Under the pieces are notes generated by a model, which was not told the DNA's origin, did not search any database, and saw nothing but the letters and a program-made list of their open reading frames with translations. The position numbers and the translations under genes were made by a program. From AVCC01 sp039920865 (GTDB taxonomy: Bacteria; Pseudomonadota; Gammaproteobacteria; Burkholderiales; Burkholderiaceae_D), in the NCBI GenBank assembly GCA_039920865.1, contig JBDSCZ010000271.1, positions 1-37,832 of the forward strand: a stretch of DNA of 37,832 nucleotides. Reading direction: 5' to 3'. Each line of letters opens with the position of its first letter. Within the stretch, counting starts at the first letter, position 1. Shown one piece after another: positions 1-8,410 of this stretch.

Positions 1-137
1 ATGTAAGCCTTGGCCCCGTTTGCTGTTGCGCGTAGTCCCAGCCCCGGCGCTTCGGTGTCCCACAGGAAAGATTGACTCTTGCCAGATTCGCACTTAAAGC
101 CATCAACCCGGCCAGCCGTGAATTTTACTTTTGCCAT
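1..137 (-). CDS. Tyrosine-recombinase integrase, N-terminal 45 codons (runs off left edge)
   Basis: Reading leftward from the ATG at 137 gives MAKVKFTAGRVDGFKC, then QSFLWD and APGLGLRATANGAKAY. This matches the N-terminal arm-DNA-binding region of phage or island tyrosine recombinases: an initial strand, an FLWD segment, then a PGLGLR turn. The catalytic domain lies outside the window. A GGGGAG ribosome binding site sits about 10 nt upstream of the ATG. A 3' fragment of tRNA-Phe lies only about 165 bp away, as expected for an integrase beside its attachment site. The protein would cut and rejoin the element at the tRNA-Phe 3' end. The family call rests on the N-terminus only, so activity cannot be judged here. 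Confidence 0.82.
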   Translation of the reverse strand, partial: MAKVKFTAGRVDGFKCESGKSQSFLWDTEAPGLGLRATANGAKAY

Positions 138-151
138 CGCCTAAAGACTCC

Positions 152-173
152 CCATGTAACCGCCATGTAACCA
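152..173. repeat. Two tandem 11-bp repeats beside the integrase start
   Basis: CCATGTAACCG is followed directly by CCATGTAACCA. A related word in the opposite orientation (GATTACATGG) occurs near 249-258. All lie between the integrase start and the tRNA-Phe fragment, where tyrosine recombinases and their directionality factors often have arm-type binding sites. The binding role is inference. Confidence 0.4.
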
Positions 174-300
174 GATTTGAAGTATATCAATCAACTTACA
201 TCAACACAACACAAGGACTTATTTTCGTTAAGTCGTTGTTTTTTATGGGATTACATGGATTTAAGCATGTTAATCAACGGCAATAAATGGGGTTTTGCTG

Positions 301-348
301 GGATTGAAAATCCTTGTGTCGGTGGTTCGATTCCGCCCCGGGCCACCA
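301..348 (+). other. 3' part of tRNA-Phe (anticodon GAA to CCA end): attachment-site remnant
   Basis: The stretch holds an anticodon loop with GAA, a T arm (GGTGG / TTCGATT / CCGCC), a 3' acceptor strand CCGGGCC and the encoded ACCA. No matching D arm or 5' acceptor strand GGCCCGG is found upstream, where the DNA is AT-rich and unrelated. The fragment is therefore not a functional tRNA. It fits the duplicated core of an att site left by integration into the 3' half of a tRNA-Phe gene whose intact copy would lie at the far, left-hand end of the element. Confidence 0.8.
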
Positions 349-362
349 AGAACATACCTCGC

Positions 363-392
363 ACAACGCCAATCCATCGTGATTGGCGTTGT
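363..392 (+). terminator. Hairpin after the tRNA-Phe fragment
   Basis: A perfect 12-bp stem (ACAACGCCAATC pairing with GATTGGCGTTGT) encloses a 6-nt loop and is followed by a weak T-containing tail. It starts 14 nt after the CCA end, so it is probably the original tRNA-Phe terminator on the chromosomal side of the junction. Confidence 0.55.
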
Positions 393-528
393 CGTTTCTG
401 GGGTTCGCAGTCCTCTTGTCCGGTCTTCGTAGTCGGCGCCAACAATACACCTGCTCCGGCATGGCCTGTCCGACGTGTACCACTCACTTGTCAAATGCTT
501 GCCGCGCAGCGCCAGGCTGGCTTTGGTG

Positions 529-1065
529 CTACCACATCAAGTCGTCCGGAATCTGGAAGGCGGCATATGGATCGTCCGCATCGATCTCAGTGCTGGGCTT
601 GTTCACCCGCACGACGAGCGAGGGATCGCGTTCGGCGATCTTGTCGGCGATTATCCTGGGTACCAGCTCGGTCGCGCCGCCCTGACAGACAATCACCAAG
701 CGCCCGGCTATTAAATGCGCCTGGACCGCAGCCGACACATACAAGCGGTCGATCTTCTTGTCATAAGTAAAATTGTAGGCGATGTCGCCTGCGCCCTTGC
801 TCTGGCGATTCTTCTGCACCATCTGGGCTATTTGCGCCACGATCGCCTTTTGGCTGGCGGCCGCATCACGCTGGGTATTGAGTTCGCGGGCCCGCTCGGC
901 ATTCTTGCGTTGCGTATCGAGCGCGGCCAGGCGCGCTTCATCGACGCTTTGCGTGCCGGTCCGGCGCTCGACCTTTTTCTGTTTGCTCTTGTCCTGGTGG
1001 GCCAGTTTGACTTTGTTTTTGTCGACTAGGCCGGCTTTCAAAAACTGCTCTTGCAACGAGGCCAT
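529..1065 (-). CDS. DUF2058 family protein (YaiL-like)
   Basis: This 178-residue protein begins MASLQEQFLKAGLVDKNK, the usual N-terminus of DUF2058/YaiL proteins, which are thought to be nucleic-acid-associated; their exact role is not settled. Residues about 20-100 are highly charged and probably coiled, with many Lys, Arg and Gln. A compact C-terminal part contains AYNFTYDKKIDRLYV and ends DDPYAAFQIPDDLMW. The ATG at 1065 is chosen because GGAG lies 8 nt upstream and the family starts here. An in-frame upstream extension to 1134 lacks family similarity. It is the first ordinary chromosomal gene beyond the tRNA-Phe junction and is transcribed toward it. Confidence 0.85.
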   Translation of the reverse strand: MASLQEQFLKAGLVDKNKVKLAHQDKSKQKKVERRTGTQSVDEARLAALDTQRKNAERARELNTQRDAAASQKAIVAQIAQMVQKNRQSKGAGDIAYNFTYDKKIDRLYVSAAVQAHLIAGRLVIVCQGGATELVPRIIADKIAERDPSLVVRVNKPSTEIDADDPYAAFQIPDDLMW

Positions 1066-1207
1066 ATGTGCCACTCCGTAAATTGAGTCCGCCGGCCAAG
1101 GCAGCGCCGCCGGCCGGTGGAAAAACGCTAGCATAGCAAAAATGTCGACTCGGCAAACCTGCGATCGCGGCCTTGCATAAGCCCTTTGTCATTTCTGGGA
1201 CTGTCAA

Positions 1208-1568
1208 CCAAGTGTCAACTACCGCCTAATCTAGACAGCGGATTCCATCCGATCCCATCTTGCAAATGGCTCAGTGCCAATTGAGCATGCGCCATCACTC
1301 CAGACCACCTCCGCTTCCGAAATCGCAACGTAATATTTTCCGCCCTGCCACCTGAGCAATTTCACCGATTGCAGCAGAAATCCAGAACAGCGGCTCATGA
1401 TTTACATCGCAATGGCTAGAAAAATATACACTACGCCTGCCATCTCAGATCTGATCGCGCAGTACCAAGCAGACACATCTACTTACTTCGGTTACCGGTC
1501 CTGCATAGCTACAAACTGCCGTTTCGTATTTAATGAACACATACATCAATCACTCAAGCAAGGGAGTC
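1208..1568. other. Intergenic region, no gene recognised
   Basis: About 360 bp lie between the divergent starts of the DUF2058 gene and a small secreted protein. No convincing open frame with a ribosome binding site, RNA gene or strong hairpin was seen. It probably holds promoters for both neighbours. Confidence 0.5.
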
Positions 1569-1571
1569 ATG

Positions 1572-1946
1572 ATGAAAAGCCGATTAACTGTTATTGCAGG
1601 ATTGTTGTCAGGCGCTGTTTTGATGCTGGCTACTGCTCCTGCCATGGCGCGTGCTGACGTTTCAGTCAACATTGGGGTTCCGGGTTTTTATGTACAGTCG
1701 GAACCTGACTATGCTCCAGCGCCCCGGGTTTATATGCAGCCGCGCCCAGTCTATATGCAGCCGCAACCCTACTACATAGATCAGCAGTACAGGCCGGACC
1801 GGCATCAACGCGACTGGAATGGTCGCCATCGCGGCTGGCGCGACAGGGATCGCGACGGCATTCCAAATCGATTCGATCGTGACCGTGATGGTGACGGCGT
1901 ACCGAACCGATTCGACAGTCGACCGAACAATCCCTACCGCGATTAA
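1572..1946 (+). CDS. Small secreted protein with Asp-rich TSP3-like C-terminus
   Basis: This protein of about 124 residues starts MKSRLTVIAGLLSGAVLM and has a Sec signal peptide ending near APAMARA. The middle is rich in Tyr, Pro and Gln, with repeated VYMQP words. The C-terminus carries two copies of DRDxDGxPNRFD, resembling the calcium-binding Asp repeats of thrombospondin type 3 motifs. Two ATGs are adjacent (1569 and 1572); the second lies 5 nt after GGGAG and is preferred. It precedes another small exported protein by about 77 bp in the same direction. It was not assigned to a named family. An exported, cation-binding role is inferred from composition only. Confidence 0.75.
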   Translation: MKSRLTVIAGLLSGAVLMLATAPAMARADVSVNIGVPGFYVQSEPDYAPAPRVYMQPRPVYMQPQPYYIDQQYRPDRHQRDWNGRHRGWRDRDRDGIPNRFDRDRDGDGVPNRFDSRPNNPYRD

Positions 1947-2023
1947 AAATATCGCTGTTTAATCTTTCCGCTCGAAATATCTATACGTTGTTTGTCAATT
2001 CATAAACAGAATGGGAAAACGAT

Positions 2024-2635
2024 ATGAAATTAAAATTGATAGCTGGATCTTTATTAATCTCCGCCTTGTATGCGGGCATAGGCATCGCACCGGCAATGGC
2101 GCAAGGTACGCGTACACCTGCCATCAATCGGGCCCAGCAAGAAATTGGCGCACGGATACAACAAGGTTTGGCGTCGGGGCACATTACGCCTTCTGAGGCA
2201 CAATATCTGTATCGACGTGAACGCGAAATTCAAATCCGTGAAAATCGCTTTAAGTCAGATGGTTCCGCCAGTGCGCAAGAGCGTCAGCGATTACGTGAGG
2301 ATCTGGATGCGCTGCGAGATGAAGTTGAATACAAACTTGCCAATAATTCTCGCGTCGCGGCACGACAGTCCGACAACACGCCCGGCATTGATAACACCGC
2401 ACTCAAAATCCGCGATCGGATTGACGAAGGTGTTCGTTCCGGTCGCATAACCCAAGGCGAAGCGCGCAGATTGCACCGCAGGGAGCGTGATTTTGAACGC
2501 CTCGAAGCCCGCTTCAAGTCTGATGGGACCGTTACCCGACAGGAACGACTACAGTTGCGAAGCGAATTGACAGAGTTGCGGGATGATGTGGAACGGATGC
2601 TGCGCAACGACCGCCGTGCGCGCTACAGCAGATAA
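2024..2635 (+). CDS. Exported protein with two copies of a ~70-residue helical unit
   Basis: This 203-residue protein has a signal peptide (cleavage near PAMAQ). Two homologous units follow, at about residues 35-108 and 124-195. Each runs as an amphipathic helix, a G(H/R)IT turn, a RRERxxxxxEx helix, then RFKSDG(S/T)(A/V)(S/T), and a final (E/D)LxxLRD(E/D)VE helix. The FKSDG loop resembles an EF-hand-like turn. The arrangement points to an internal duplication. The protein probably stays in the periplasm or outside the cell. It lies downstream of another small exported protein and just upstream of a strong terminator. Function is unknown. Confidence 0.78.
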   Translation: MKLKLIAGSLLISALYAGIGIAPAMAQGTRTPAINRAQQEIGARIQQGLASGHITPSEAQYLYRREREIQIRENRFKSDGSASAQERQRLREDLDALRDEVEYKLANNSRVAARQSDNTPGIDNTALKIRDRIDEGVRSGRITQGEARRLHRRERDFERLEARFKSDGTVTRQERLQLRSELTELRDDVERMLRNDRRARYSR

Positions 2636-2665
2636 GGTGTCTCCAGAAGTTCACTGAAATCAACC

Positions 2666-2700
2666 AAAGCCCAAAGTCCTTGCCGGACTTTGGGCTTTTT
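2666..2700 (+). terminator. Rho-independent terminator
   Basis: A 14-bp stem (AAAGCCCAAAGTCC with its complement) encloses a 5-nt loop and is followed by a run of T. It begins about 30 nt after the helical-repeat gene's stop codon. Confidence 0.9.
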
Positions 2701-2830
2701 CGTTGCAATGCAGCTAAAAAAGGATTTCTGCGATGCGGAAATTCCCGCAGCCGCAAGGCGATATACTGAACTTACGCGGCCAAACGTACTCAACAAACGG
2801 TTGCAATATCAATTGCCCACAGGAGCTCCA

Positions 2831-3358
2831 GTGCACAAAATTCTTGTTCCCCTTGTTTTCGCATTCTCATTGCTGGCGTCAACTGCGCATTCCGCTGAAA
2901 ACAACATGCGCCCCGGATTATGGGAAATGACAACGACCTCGGATCTGCTGCGGCTAGTGCCACAGATTCCACCGGATCAAATGCAGAATTTGATGAACCT
3001 GGCCAGGGAAAATGGATTTGAGTTGCCCCAGATTCAAGATGGAGCGGCTATTTCCAAGGTTTGCATAACCAAGGAAATGGCGGAACAAAAAAATCCCCCC
3101 AGCTTTTACCAGAATCAATCGGGATGCAGTGCTAAAAACGCGCGGCGGATCGGAAACGAATACAGCCTGGACTACGTCTGTACCGGCTCTCAATTAAAGG
3201 GCAATGGCACTGCGGCAGGCACCTTCACCAGTCCGGAGCGATTTTCAGGACGCACTGAATTCGCCGGCGTTGCGCAAGGAAACTCTATCAATGAGCACGC
3301 CGATGTCAGCGGTCGATGGATTAGCGCAAGTTGTCCAGCAGTGCAGCCGCCGCAATGA
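2831..3358 (+). CDS. DUF3617 domain protein, exported
   Basis: This 175-residue protein starts at a GTG because AGGAG lies exactly 5 nt upstream and a Sec signal peptide follows at once (cleavage near STAHSA). Starting further upstream would read through the preceding terminator. The mature protein opens with MRPGLWEMTT, the hallmark of DUF3617 proteins. It has four cysteines in the usual arrangement (KVC, SGC, YVC, ASC), which could form two disulfides in the periplasm. Most family members are uncharacterised. A Tat-exported M15 peptidase follows about 60 bp downstream on the same strand. Confidence 0.82.
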   Translation: MHKILVPLVFAFSLLASTAHSAENNMRPGLWEMTTTSDLLRLVPQIPPDQMQNLMNLARENGFELPQIQDGAAISKVCITKEMAEQKNPPSFYQNQSGCSAKNARRIGNEYSLDYVCTGSQLKGNGTAAGTFTSPERFSGRTEFAGVAQGNSINEHADVSGRWISASCPAVQPPQ

Positions 3359-3419
3359 CCTTGCGATCCATCTCAGGCATCGGCGATTGCACAATACCAA
3401 AATCGGACCAGAATGCGCC

Positions 3420-3956
3420 ATGATCAACCGTCGTAATTTTTTGAGGCATTCCGTAATCCTTGTCGGCGCTCTTGGTGCACCGATGATCGCGCGCGCGGCA
3501 CGGGCCAATCCGCGCGAGAAAAGCCTGAAGCTGTTTAATACCCACACGGATGAAACATTCAGCAGTGTCTTTTGGGCCGACGGGCAATTCCTGCCGGATG
3601 CGCTGGATGACATAAACCGCTTGTTGCGTGACCACCGAACGAACACAGTTGCACAAATCGATCCGCGCCTGCTTTCCTTGCTCGAAATGATGAGCGCACA
3701 GGTCGGCCCGAAAAACACCTTGCATGTAATTTCAGGTTACCGCTCGCCGCAAACCAATCAATTGCTGGCAGACCGTAGCGATGGCGTTGCCAAACACAGC
3801 CTGCACCTGGAAGGCAAAGCGATCGATATCCGGGTGCCGGGCCGCGACCTGAACAGCGTGCGCAAAGCCGCGTTAGGCTTACGGGGCGGCGGCGTCGGGT
3901 TCTATCCGGATTCGCAATTTGTGCATATCGATACCGGCCGCGTTCGCAGCTGGTAA
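3420..3956 (+). CDS. DUF882 / M15-type peptidase with Tat signal
   Basis: This 178-residue protein begins MINRRNFLRHS, a twin-arginine signal, followed by a hydrophobic stretch and cleavage near ARA. The catalytic region has SGYRSP (about 105-110), SLHLEGKAIDI with likely zinc ligands H129 and D136, and a third ligand in FVHIDTG (H169). This is the YcbK/DUF882 pattern of the M15 superfamily, whose members are predicted to cut peptidoglycan peptides. The ATG at 3420 is chosen because the Tat motif sits directly after it. The gene ends 8 bp from the convergent M23 peptidase gene, so three cell-wall enzymes cluster here. Confidence 0.88.
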   Translation: MINRRNFLRHSVILVGALGAPMIARAARANPREKSLKLFNTHTDETFSSVFWADGQFLPDALDDINRLLRDHRTNTVAQIDPRLLSLLEMMSAQVGPKNTLHVISGYRSPQTNQLLADRSDGVAKHSLHLEGKAIDIRVPGRDLNSVRKAALGLRGGGVGFYPDSQFVHIDTGRVRSW

Positions 3957-3964
3957 TTGGCGAA

Positions 3965-4657
3965 TCAAGGGTGTTTTGCACCACCGAGTAGCGGATATGG
4001 ATTAATCGGCGTGCCTTTCCACCATTGTTTTTCCGGTCCAAGTTCGAAAATGGCAAAATGCAAATGCGGCGCTGCAGGATCTGCATTACCGGTAGTGCCG
4101 ACATAACCGACCAGGTCGCCCCGTTTCAGGACGGTTCCTTCTTTGATTCCCGCCGCGTAATGATCGAGATGCGCGTAGTAATACGCGAATTTTTCACTGG
4201 TATCGAACTGGTAAACGGTCAGACCGCCCGGCTTGCTGTCGAATAACTTGGCAATTTTGCCATCCGCCACCGCAAGCACTTGCGTCCCTTTCGGCGCCAG
4301 GATGTCGAGCGCCTCATGCCGGCGTTCAGTACCGCGGGCTTGATTGAACGTATCGTCGAGCTGGCTGGCGCTGATACCTGCAACCGGGAGCAGCAGCTGA
4401 TCCGTCACCGGTGCGTCAGCGCTAGCGGCATATGCTGGCGCTAGCGCACCCGCCGGGCCGGATGCAAGTGACCCGATCGCGCTTGGCACAGGAGTGTCAA
4501 CCGGCACAATTGACGGCACCACGACGGTCGGGAGTGGAGCCGCAACCGGCACCGGCACCGGTTCGGAAGCAACGCTTTTCAGGTAGAAAGAAATACCTAT
4601 CAAGATAGCGATCGCGCCAACCAGCGCCCCGATCAAGAAAGTGATGGCCCATTTCAT
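3965..4657 (-). CDS. M23 family metallopeptidase, membrane anchored
   Basis: This 230-residue protein has an N-terminal membrane segment (residues 5-26), a Pro/Ala/Val-rich linker (about 30-85) and a LytM-type M23 domain. Likely zinc ligands are H114 and D118 in RRHEALDI and H200 in PHLHF, with H163 in YYAHLDHY as the second catalytic histidine. M23 enzymes hydrolyse peptidoglycan cross-links, and the anchor would hold this one at the outer face of the inner membrane. All expected catalytic residues are present. The start is 28 bp after the L,D-transpeptidase stop, so the two are probably one operon for wall remodelling. Confidence 0.9.
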   Translation of the reverse strand: MKWAITFLIGALVGAIAILIGISFYLKSVASEPVPVPVAAPLPTVVVPSIVPVDTPVPSAIGSLASGPAGALAPAYAASADAPVTDQLLLPVAGISASQLDDTFNQARGTERRHEALDILAPKGTQVLAVADGKIAKLFDSKPGGLTVYQFDTSEKFAYYYAHLDHYAAGIKEGTVLKRGDLVGYVGTTGNADPAAPHLHFAIFELGPEKQWWKGTPINPYPLLGGAKHP

Positions 4658-4685
4658 CGCAATGCTCCGGTGTTATTTCCGATAT

Positions 4686-5666
4686 TCATTCTTGCAACAA
4701 AACAGCCACGCCACCCGCGACCGACTGCGACAGCACCTCAGCATCCCAGTTGGTTAGCCGGATGCAGCCGTGTGACTGGGTCTTGCCAATGTGCGAGGGC
4801 TCCGGCGTGCCGTGGATGCCATAATGCTCTTTCGACAGATCGACCCACACTACGCCGACTGGATTATTCGGGCCGGGCGGAATCGTAGACTTGGCGTCGC
4901 CCGGCTTGGCATCCCAGAACAATTTCGGGTTGTAATGGAACTCCGGGTTGCGGGCTATGCCTTTGACTTTCCATTTTCCCAGCGGGAGCGGATCATATTT
5001 GCTGCCGGTAGTGGCAGGAAACTGGGCGATGGTATTGCCGCTGGCATCGACCAGCGTTAGCGTGCGGTCCGACGCGTCCACGATCACTTTGGCCGCTTTC
5101 GGCAACGCACTGGCAGCCGCTATATTGGGCACCATAATTTCCTCGCCGACGCGGCCAAGGTCTTTGCCGGGATTGAGCTGCACCAGCAGCTTGGGGCTCA
5201 CATGGAATTTTTCGCCAAGCAATTCTGCAGCGGAGGCATATCCGAGCGACGCCATATTGGCTTGGTCTGCCAATTTTGCGGGAATCGGCGCAAACGGGCC
5301 GGCGACATCTGTCTCGAGCAGGATGTACGGCGTCAGGATTGGTGCCGTGTCTATATTCAACGCATCCTGGGTGGATCCATCGATTATGCCGGTGACCATC
5401 AGGCCGCTGGCTTTCTGATAGCCAGCGATCGCCTGGCGCAAGTTCGAGCCATAAGCCGCGTCGATTTCGCCGGAGGAAAAATGCGCCCGATCCAGCAGCA
5501 CTTGCGTGCGCAGTATTGCTGCGCCTTTGGTGTTCAGCCCGAGCGGTTGGAAGTGCTCAGTTTCGCTGAGCACGGCGGGACTCAAGGGCGTAAATGGCTG
5601 CGCCGCAATCGATGCGGTACTGCTTGCACAAGCAATGCATATTGCCAACACTATCTGTATTTTCAT
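4686..5666 (-). CDS. L,D-transpeptidase with peptidoglycan-binding domain
   Basis: This 326-residue protein has a signal peptide (cleavage near SIAAQ), a PG_binding_1 domain (about 45-103), a linker with a LysM-like segment (about 150-180, KFHVSPKLLVQLNPG) and a YkuD catalytic domain from about 190. The active site reads HGTPEP, then SHGCIRL, with C301 as nucleophile and H285 and H299 nearby. Such enzymes make 3-3 peptidoglycan cross-links or attach proteins to the wall. It is the first gene of a leftward pair with the M23 peptidase. The start is a clear ATG before the signal peptide. Confidence 0.92.
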   Translation of the reverse strand: MKIQIVLAICIACASSTASIAAQPFTPLSPAVLSETEHFQPLGLNTKGAAILRTQVLLDRAHFSSGEIDAAYGSNLRQAIAGYQKASGLMVTGIIDGSTQDALNIDTAPILTPYILLETDVAGPFAPIPAKLADQANMASLGYASAAELLGEKFHVSPKLLVQLNPGKDLGRVGEEIMVPNIAAASALPKAAKVIVDASDRTLTLVDASGNTIAQFPATTGSKYDPLPLGKWKVKGIARNPEFHYNPKLFWDAKPGDAKSTIPPGPNNPVGVVWVDLSKEHYGIHGTPEPSHIGKTQSHGCIRLTNWDAEVLSQSVAGGVAVLLQE

Positions 5667-6370
5667 TGCTATTTCCTTAGACTCATTCTTCTATCGGACA
5701 GCGTATTCCCGGACGCGTTCAGGGTCTGTACGCTAGCGAACCAAGAGCGCGACAGAACAAGCGTTATCAACTGTTGACAACGATTTTCTGCTCCAGCGGG
5801 AACCCGTGTTCAAGCCAATGTTGCCAGAACCTTGCGCAATCTCAGTAAGCGCCAAAACCGATACCGGTAGTGTGGCGGGACAGGGGTTTGAATCGGAACA
5901 CTGACCCAGCAGTAAACGGCAAGGAACAGTTCGCAGCAAAATCGGAACAAATGGATGATTTAGCAATCTGAATAATTTCAACGCTGGCGATCCAAATTTC
6001 TAATATATCTGACATATCTGACATCACGCAGCTCCGTTACCGTAAAAAATATTACCCACGAAAGACACGAAAATCACGAATCGGATTCAGCGCAAAGCTG
6101 GTTTATGTAAACAAGGAGTATTGCCATATTTATGCCAACACTCACATACATTCATTGCGCAACATAAATATACTCACGGTTAATATAGATTATCATCGAG
6201 AATTTTCCGGCATTCAAACAGTGGTTTTTTCGCATGCAATACTTGCCATAATTGCCATTTTTTCGTGCCTTTCGCCCACCAGCACCTAACGTCAGCGCTT
6301 ATCTGGCAGTCAATAGTTACCAGTCAAATCCGGATCATTTGAATCATTTTCACCACAAGGAGATACGACA
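5667..6370. other. 700-bp intergenic region
   Basis: The region separates the divergent L,D-transpeptidase and osmC genes. Small direct repeats are visible near 5998-6022 (TATCTGACA twice) and near 6055-6080 (variants of CACGAAA three times). No open frame with a plausible start, tRNA-like fold or terminator was found. Most of it has no assignable function. Confidence 0.5.
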
Positions 6371-6796
6371 ATGAAACGCACAGCATCAGCCGTCTGGAGC
6401 GGCGGCCTCAAGGACGGCAAGGGCAACATTTCGACCCAAAGCGGCGTTCTCGCCAACACACAGTATGGATTCAACACCCGTTTCGAGGACGGGCCCGGCA
6501 CCAACCCGGAAGAGTTGATCGGGGCAGCCCACGCCGGATGTTTCACGATGGCGCTCGCAGCGCAATTGGAAGAGGCCGGGATGACTGCGGAAAGCCTTAA
6601 AACAAGTGCGGCGGTGACTTTGGAAAAGTTTGACGACGGCTACTCGATCACCGCAGTTCATCTGACCTTGATGGCAAGAATACCGGGCGCAGATCTGACG
6701 ACTTTCGAGACGGTGGCGAACAAGGCCAAGACCAGCTGTCCGGTGTCTAAATTACTGAATGCCAAGATCACGCTGGATGCAAAACTGGAATCCTGA
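6371..6796 (+). CDS. osmC: OsmC family organic hydroperoxide reductase
   Basis: This 141-residue protein is the normal length for OsmC. It starts MKRTASAVWSGGLKDGKG and carries the two redox cysteines, C57 in AAHAGCF and C123 in TSCPVSK. OsmC enzymes reduce organic hydroperoxides in the cytoplasm using these two cysteines and are often induced by osmotic or stationary-phase stress. AAGGAG sits 8 nt before the ATG. The GTG of the downstream lipoprotein gene is only 3 nt after the stop, suggesting co-transcription and coupled translation. The split into OsmC rather than Ohr rests on the overall sequence and is fairly secure. Confidence 0.93.
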   Translation: MKRTASAVWSGGLKDGKGNISTQSGVLANTQYGFNTRFEDGPGTNPEELIGAAHAGCFTMALAAQLEEAGMTAESLKTSAAVTLEKFDDGYSITAVHLTLMARIPGADLTTFETVANKAKTSCPVSKLLNAKITLDAKLES

Positions 6797-6799
6797 ATT

Positions 6800-8179
6800 G
6801 TGAAAACCTGTTCCCGCGCTGCCAGCGCAATCAGAACCTGTGGCAATAGCAGCAGAAAATTACCGGTAGGACTGTCGCTGGCCGGCTTTCTGATGCTCGG
6901 CATTGCGGGTTGCGGCGAAATGGCGACACTGTCGGAGAGCGCAGGATTCGGTCCGCAGCCGACTTTGCCGCAGCCGAATCCGACCTTGATACCGACTGTT
7001 AACATTGCTCCGGCAAAAGGTTGGCCCGAAGGTGCGACACCGGTGGCAGCAGTGGGGCTGGTAGTCAACGCCTATGCAACCGGCCTGGATCACCCGCGCA
7101 TGCTGCACGTGCTGCCCAACGGCGATGTACTGGTGGCAGAGACCAACGCACCGGCCGAGCATGATGCCGGCAGCGGCATCATGGGCTGGATCAAGCAGCG
7201 GGTAATGAAGTCCGCTGGCGCCGGCGTGCCCAGCGCCGACCGCATCACGCTGCTGCGCGGCTTCGACCAAAACGGGATCGCAAAAACCCGTACCGTCTTC
7301 CTGCAAGGCTTGCATTCGCCGTTCGGCATGGCCTTGATCGGCAACGATTTTTATGTTGCCAATACCGATGCGCTGCTACGCTTTCCGTATCGAACCGGAG
7401 ACACCCAGATCACCGCGCCAGGGGTCAAGGTGATCGACCTGCCAGCCGGAAAAATCAACCATCACTGGACCAAGGATCTGATCGCCAGCCGTGATGGCGC
7501 GCATCTGTACGTGACGGTCGGCTCGAACAGCAACGTCGGCGAAAACGGCATCGAAAACGAGACCGGCCGCGCCGCCATCCACCAAATCGAGCTCGCCACT
7601 GGACGCTCGCGGGTGTTCGCTTCCGGCTTGCGCAATCCGAACGGACTGGCCTGGCAGCCGCACAGCGGCGCGCTGTGGGCTGCGGTCAATGAACGCGACG
7701 AAATCGGCAGCGATCTGGTGCCGGATTACATGACTTCGGTGCAGGACGGCGGATTTTACGGCTGGCCGTACAGCTATTACGGCCAGCATGTCGACAACCG
7801 GGTGAAGCCTCAGCGGCCCGATCTGGTGGTCAAGGCGATTGCGCCGGATTATGCGCTGGGCGCCCATACCGCTTCGCTCGGGCTGATTTTTTATGATGCA
7901 AAGCTGCTGCCGAAGCGCTATGCGGGCGGCGCATTCATCGGCCAGCACGGATCATGGAACCGCAAGCCGCACAGCGGCTACAAGGTGATTTTTGTCCCGT
8001 TTGCCGAGGGACGCCCGGCCGGTCCGCCGCAGGATGTGCTGACCGGCTTTCTCAGCGCGGATGGCAATGCACTGGGCCGGCCGGTGGGCGTCGCGGTTGA
8101 CCGCACCGGCGCCCTGCTGGTGGCGGACGATGTCGGCAATGTCGTGTGGCGGGTGACGCCTAAGCCGCCGCCGAAATAG
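6800..8179 (+). CDS. Glucose/sorbosone dehydrogenase-like lipoprotein (PQQ-type beta-propeller)
   Basis: This 459-residue protein starts at GTG 3 nt after osmC. The signal is of lipoprotein type with lipobox IAGC (Cys38). The rest fits the six-bladed propeller of the GSDH/sorbosone dehydrogenase family: GLDHPRMLHVLPNGDVLVAE, GLHSPFGMAL, an NHHW segment, SGLRNPNGLAWQP, GGFYGWPYSYYG, and GQHGSWNRKP near the end. Related enzymes oxidise sugars in the periplasm with PQQ. No PQQ synthesis genes are in this window, and many family members have no proven substrate. The role is therefore best stated as a predicted periplasmic sugar oxidoreductase. Confidence 0.85.
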   Translation: MKTCSRAASAIRTCGNSSRKLPVGLSLAGFLMLGIAGCGEMATLSESAGFGPQPTLPQPNPTLIPTVNIAPAKGWPEGATPVAAVGLVVNAYATGLDHPRMLHVLPNGDVLVAETNAPAEHDAGSGIMGWIKQRVMKSAGAGVPSADRITLLRGFDQNGIAKTRTVFLQGLHSPFGMALIGNDFYVANTDALLRFPYRTGDTQITAPGVKVIDLPAGKINHHWTKDLIASRDGAHLYVTVGSNSNVGENGIENETGRAAIHQIELATGRSRVFASGLRNPNGLAWQPHSGALWAAVNERDEIGSDLVPDYMTSVQDGGFYGWPYSYYGQHVDNRVKPQRPDLVVKAIAPDYALGAHTASLGLIFYDAKLLPKRYAGGAFIGQHGSWNRKPHSGYKVIFVPFAEGRPAGPPQDVLTGFLSADGNALGRPVGVAVDRTGALLVADDVGNVVWRVTPKPPPK

Positions 8180-8410
8180 ATATGGATAGATGCAGGCCGC
8201 TGTTGGCTCAAGCTCCCTATGCGTTGCAGCGTGCGGTCTCAATTGGAATGGAACCACATTGCGCGCGGAACAGACCGAAATAGGCATCCCACTCTTCCCA
8301 TTAAAAGTGCATTTTTTGATGCGGCCGCCCAGTGCGAGTCTGCTGGCAAATCAATCCACCACCCGCATCCGTTAAAATGGCAGGTTAATTTCATTTGCAA
8401 AGCACATATC

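Noticed and set aside
251..494. Overlapping minus-strand frames with GGIEPPTQGFSIP-like text
   Set aside because: This is the well-known artefact of translating tRNA-Phe in antisense.
177..770. Long plus-strand open frame across the tRNA-Phe fragment
   Set aside because: Its GIENPCVGGSIPPRATKN segment is simply a translation of the tRNA 3' end; it also runs antisense to the DUF2058 gene.
2690..2830. N-terminal extension of the DUF3617 protein
   Set aside because: It would begin inside a strong terminator; the GTG at 2831 has a good ribosome binding site and is followed at once by a signal peptide.
5998..6080. Short direct repeats as a possible CRISPR or replication origin
   Set aside because: Only two or three imperfect short units, no regular spacers and no DnaA-box cluster.
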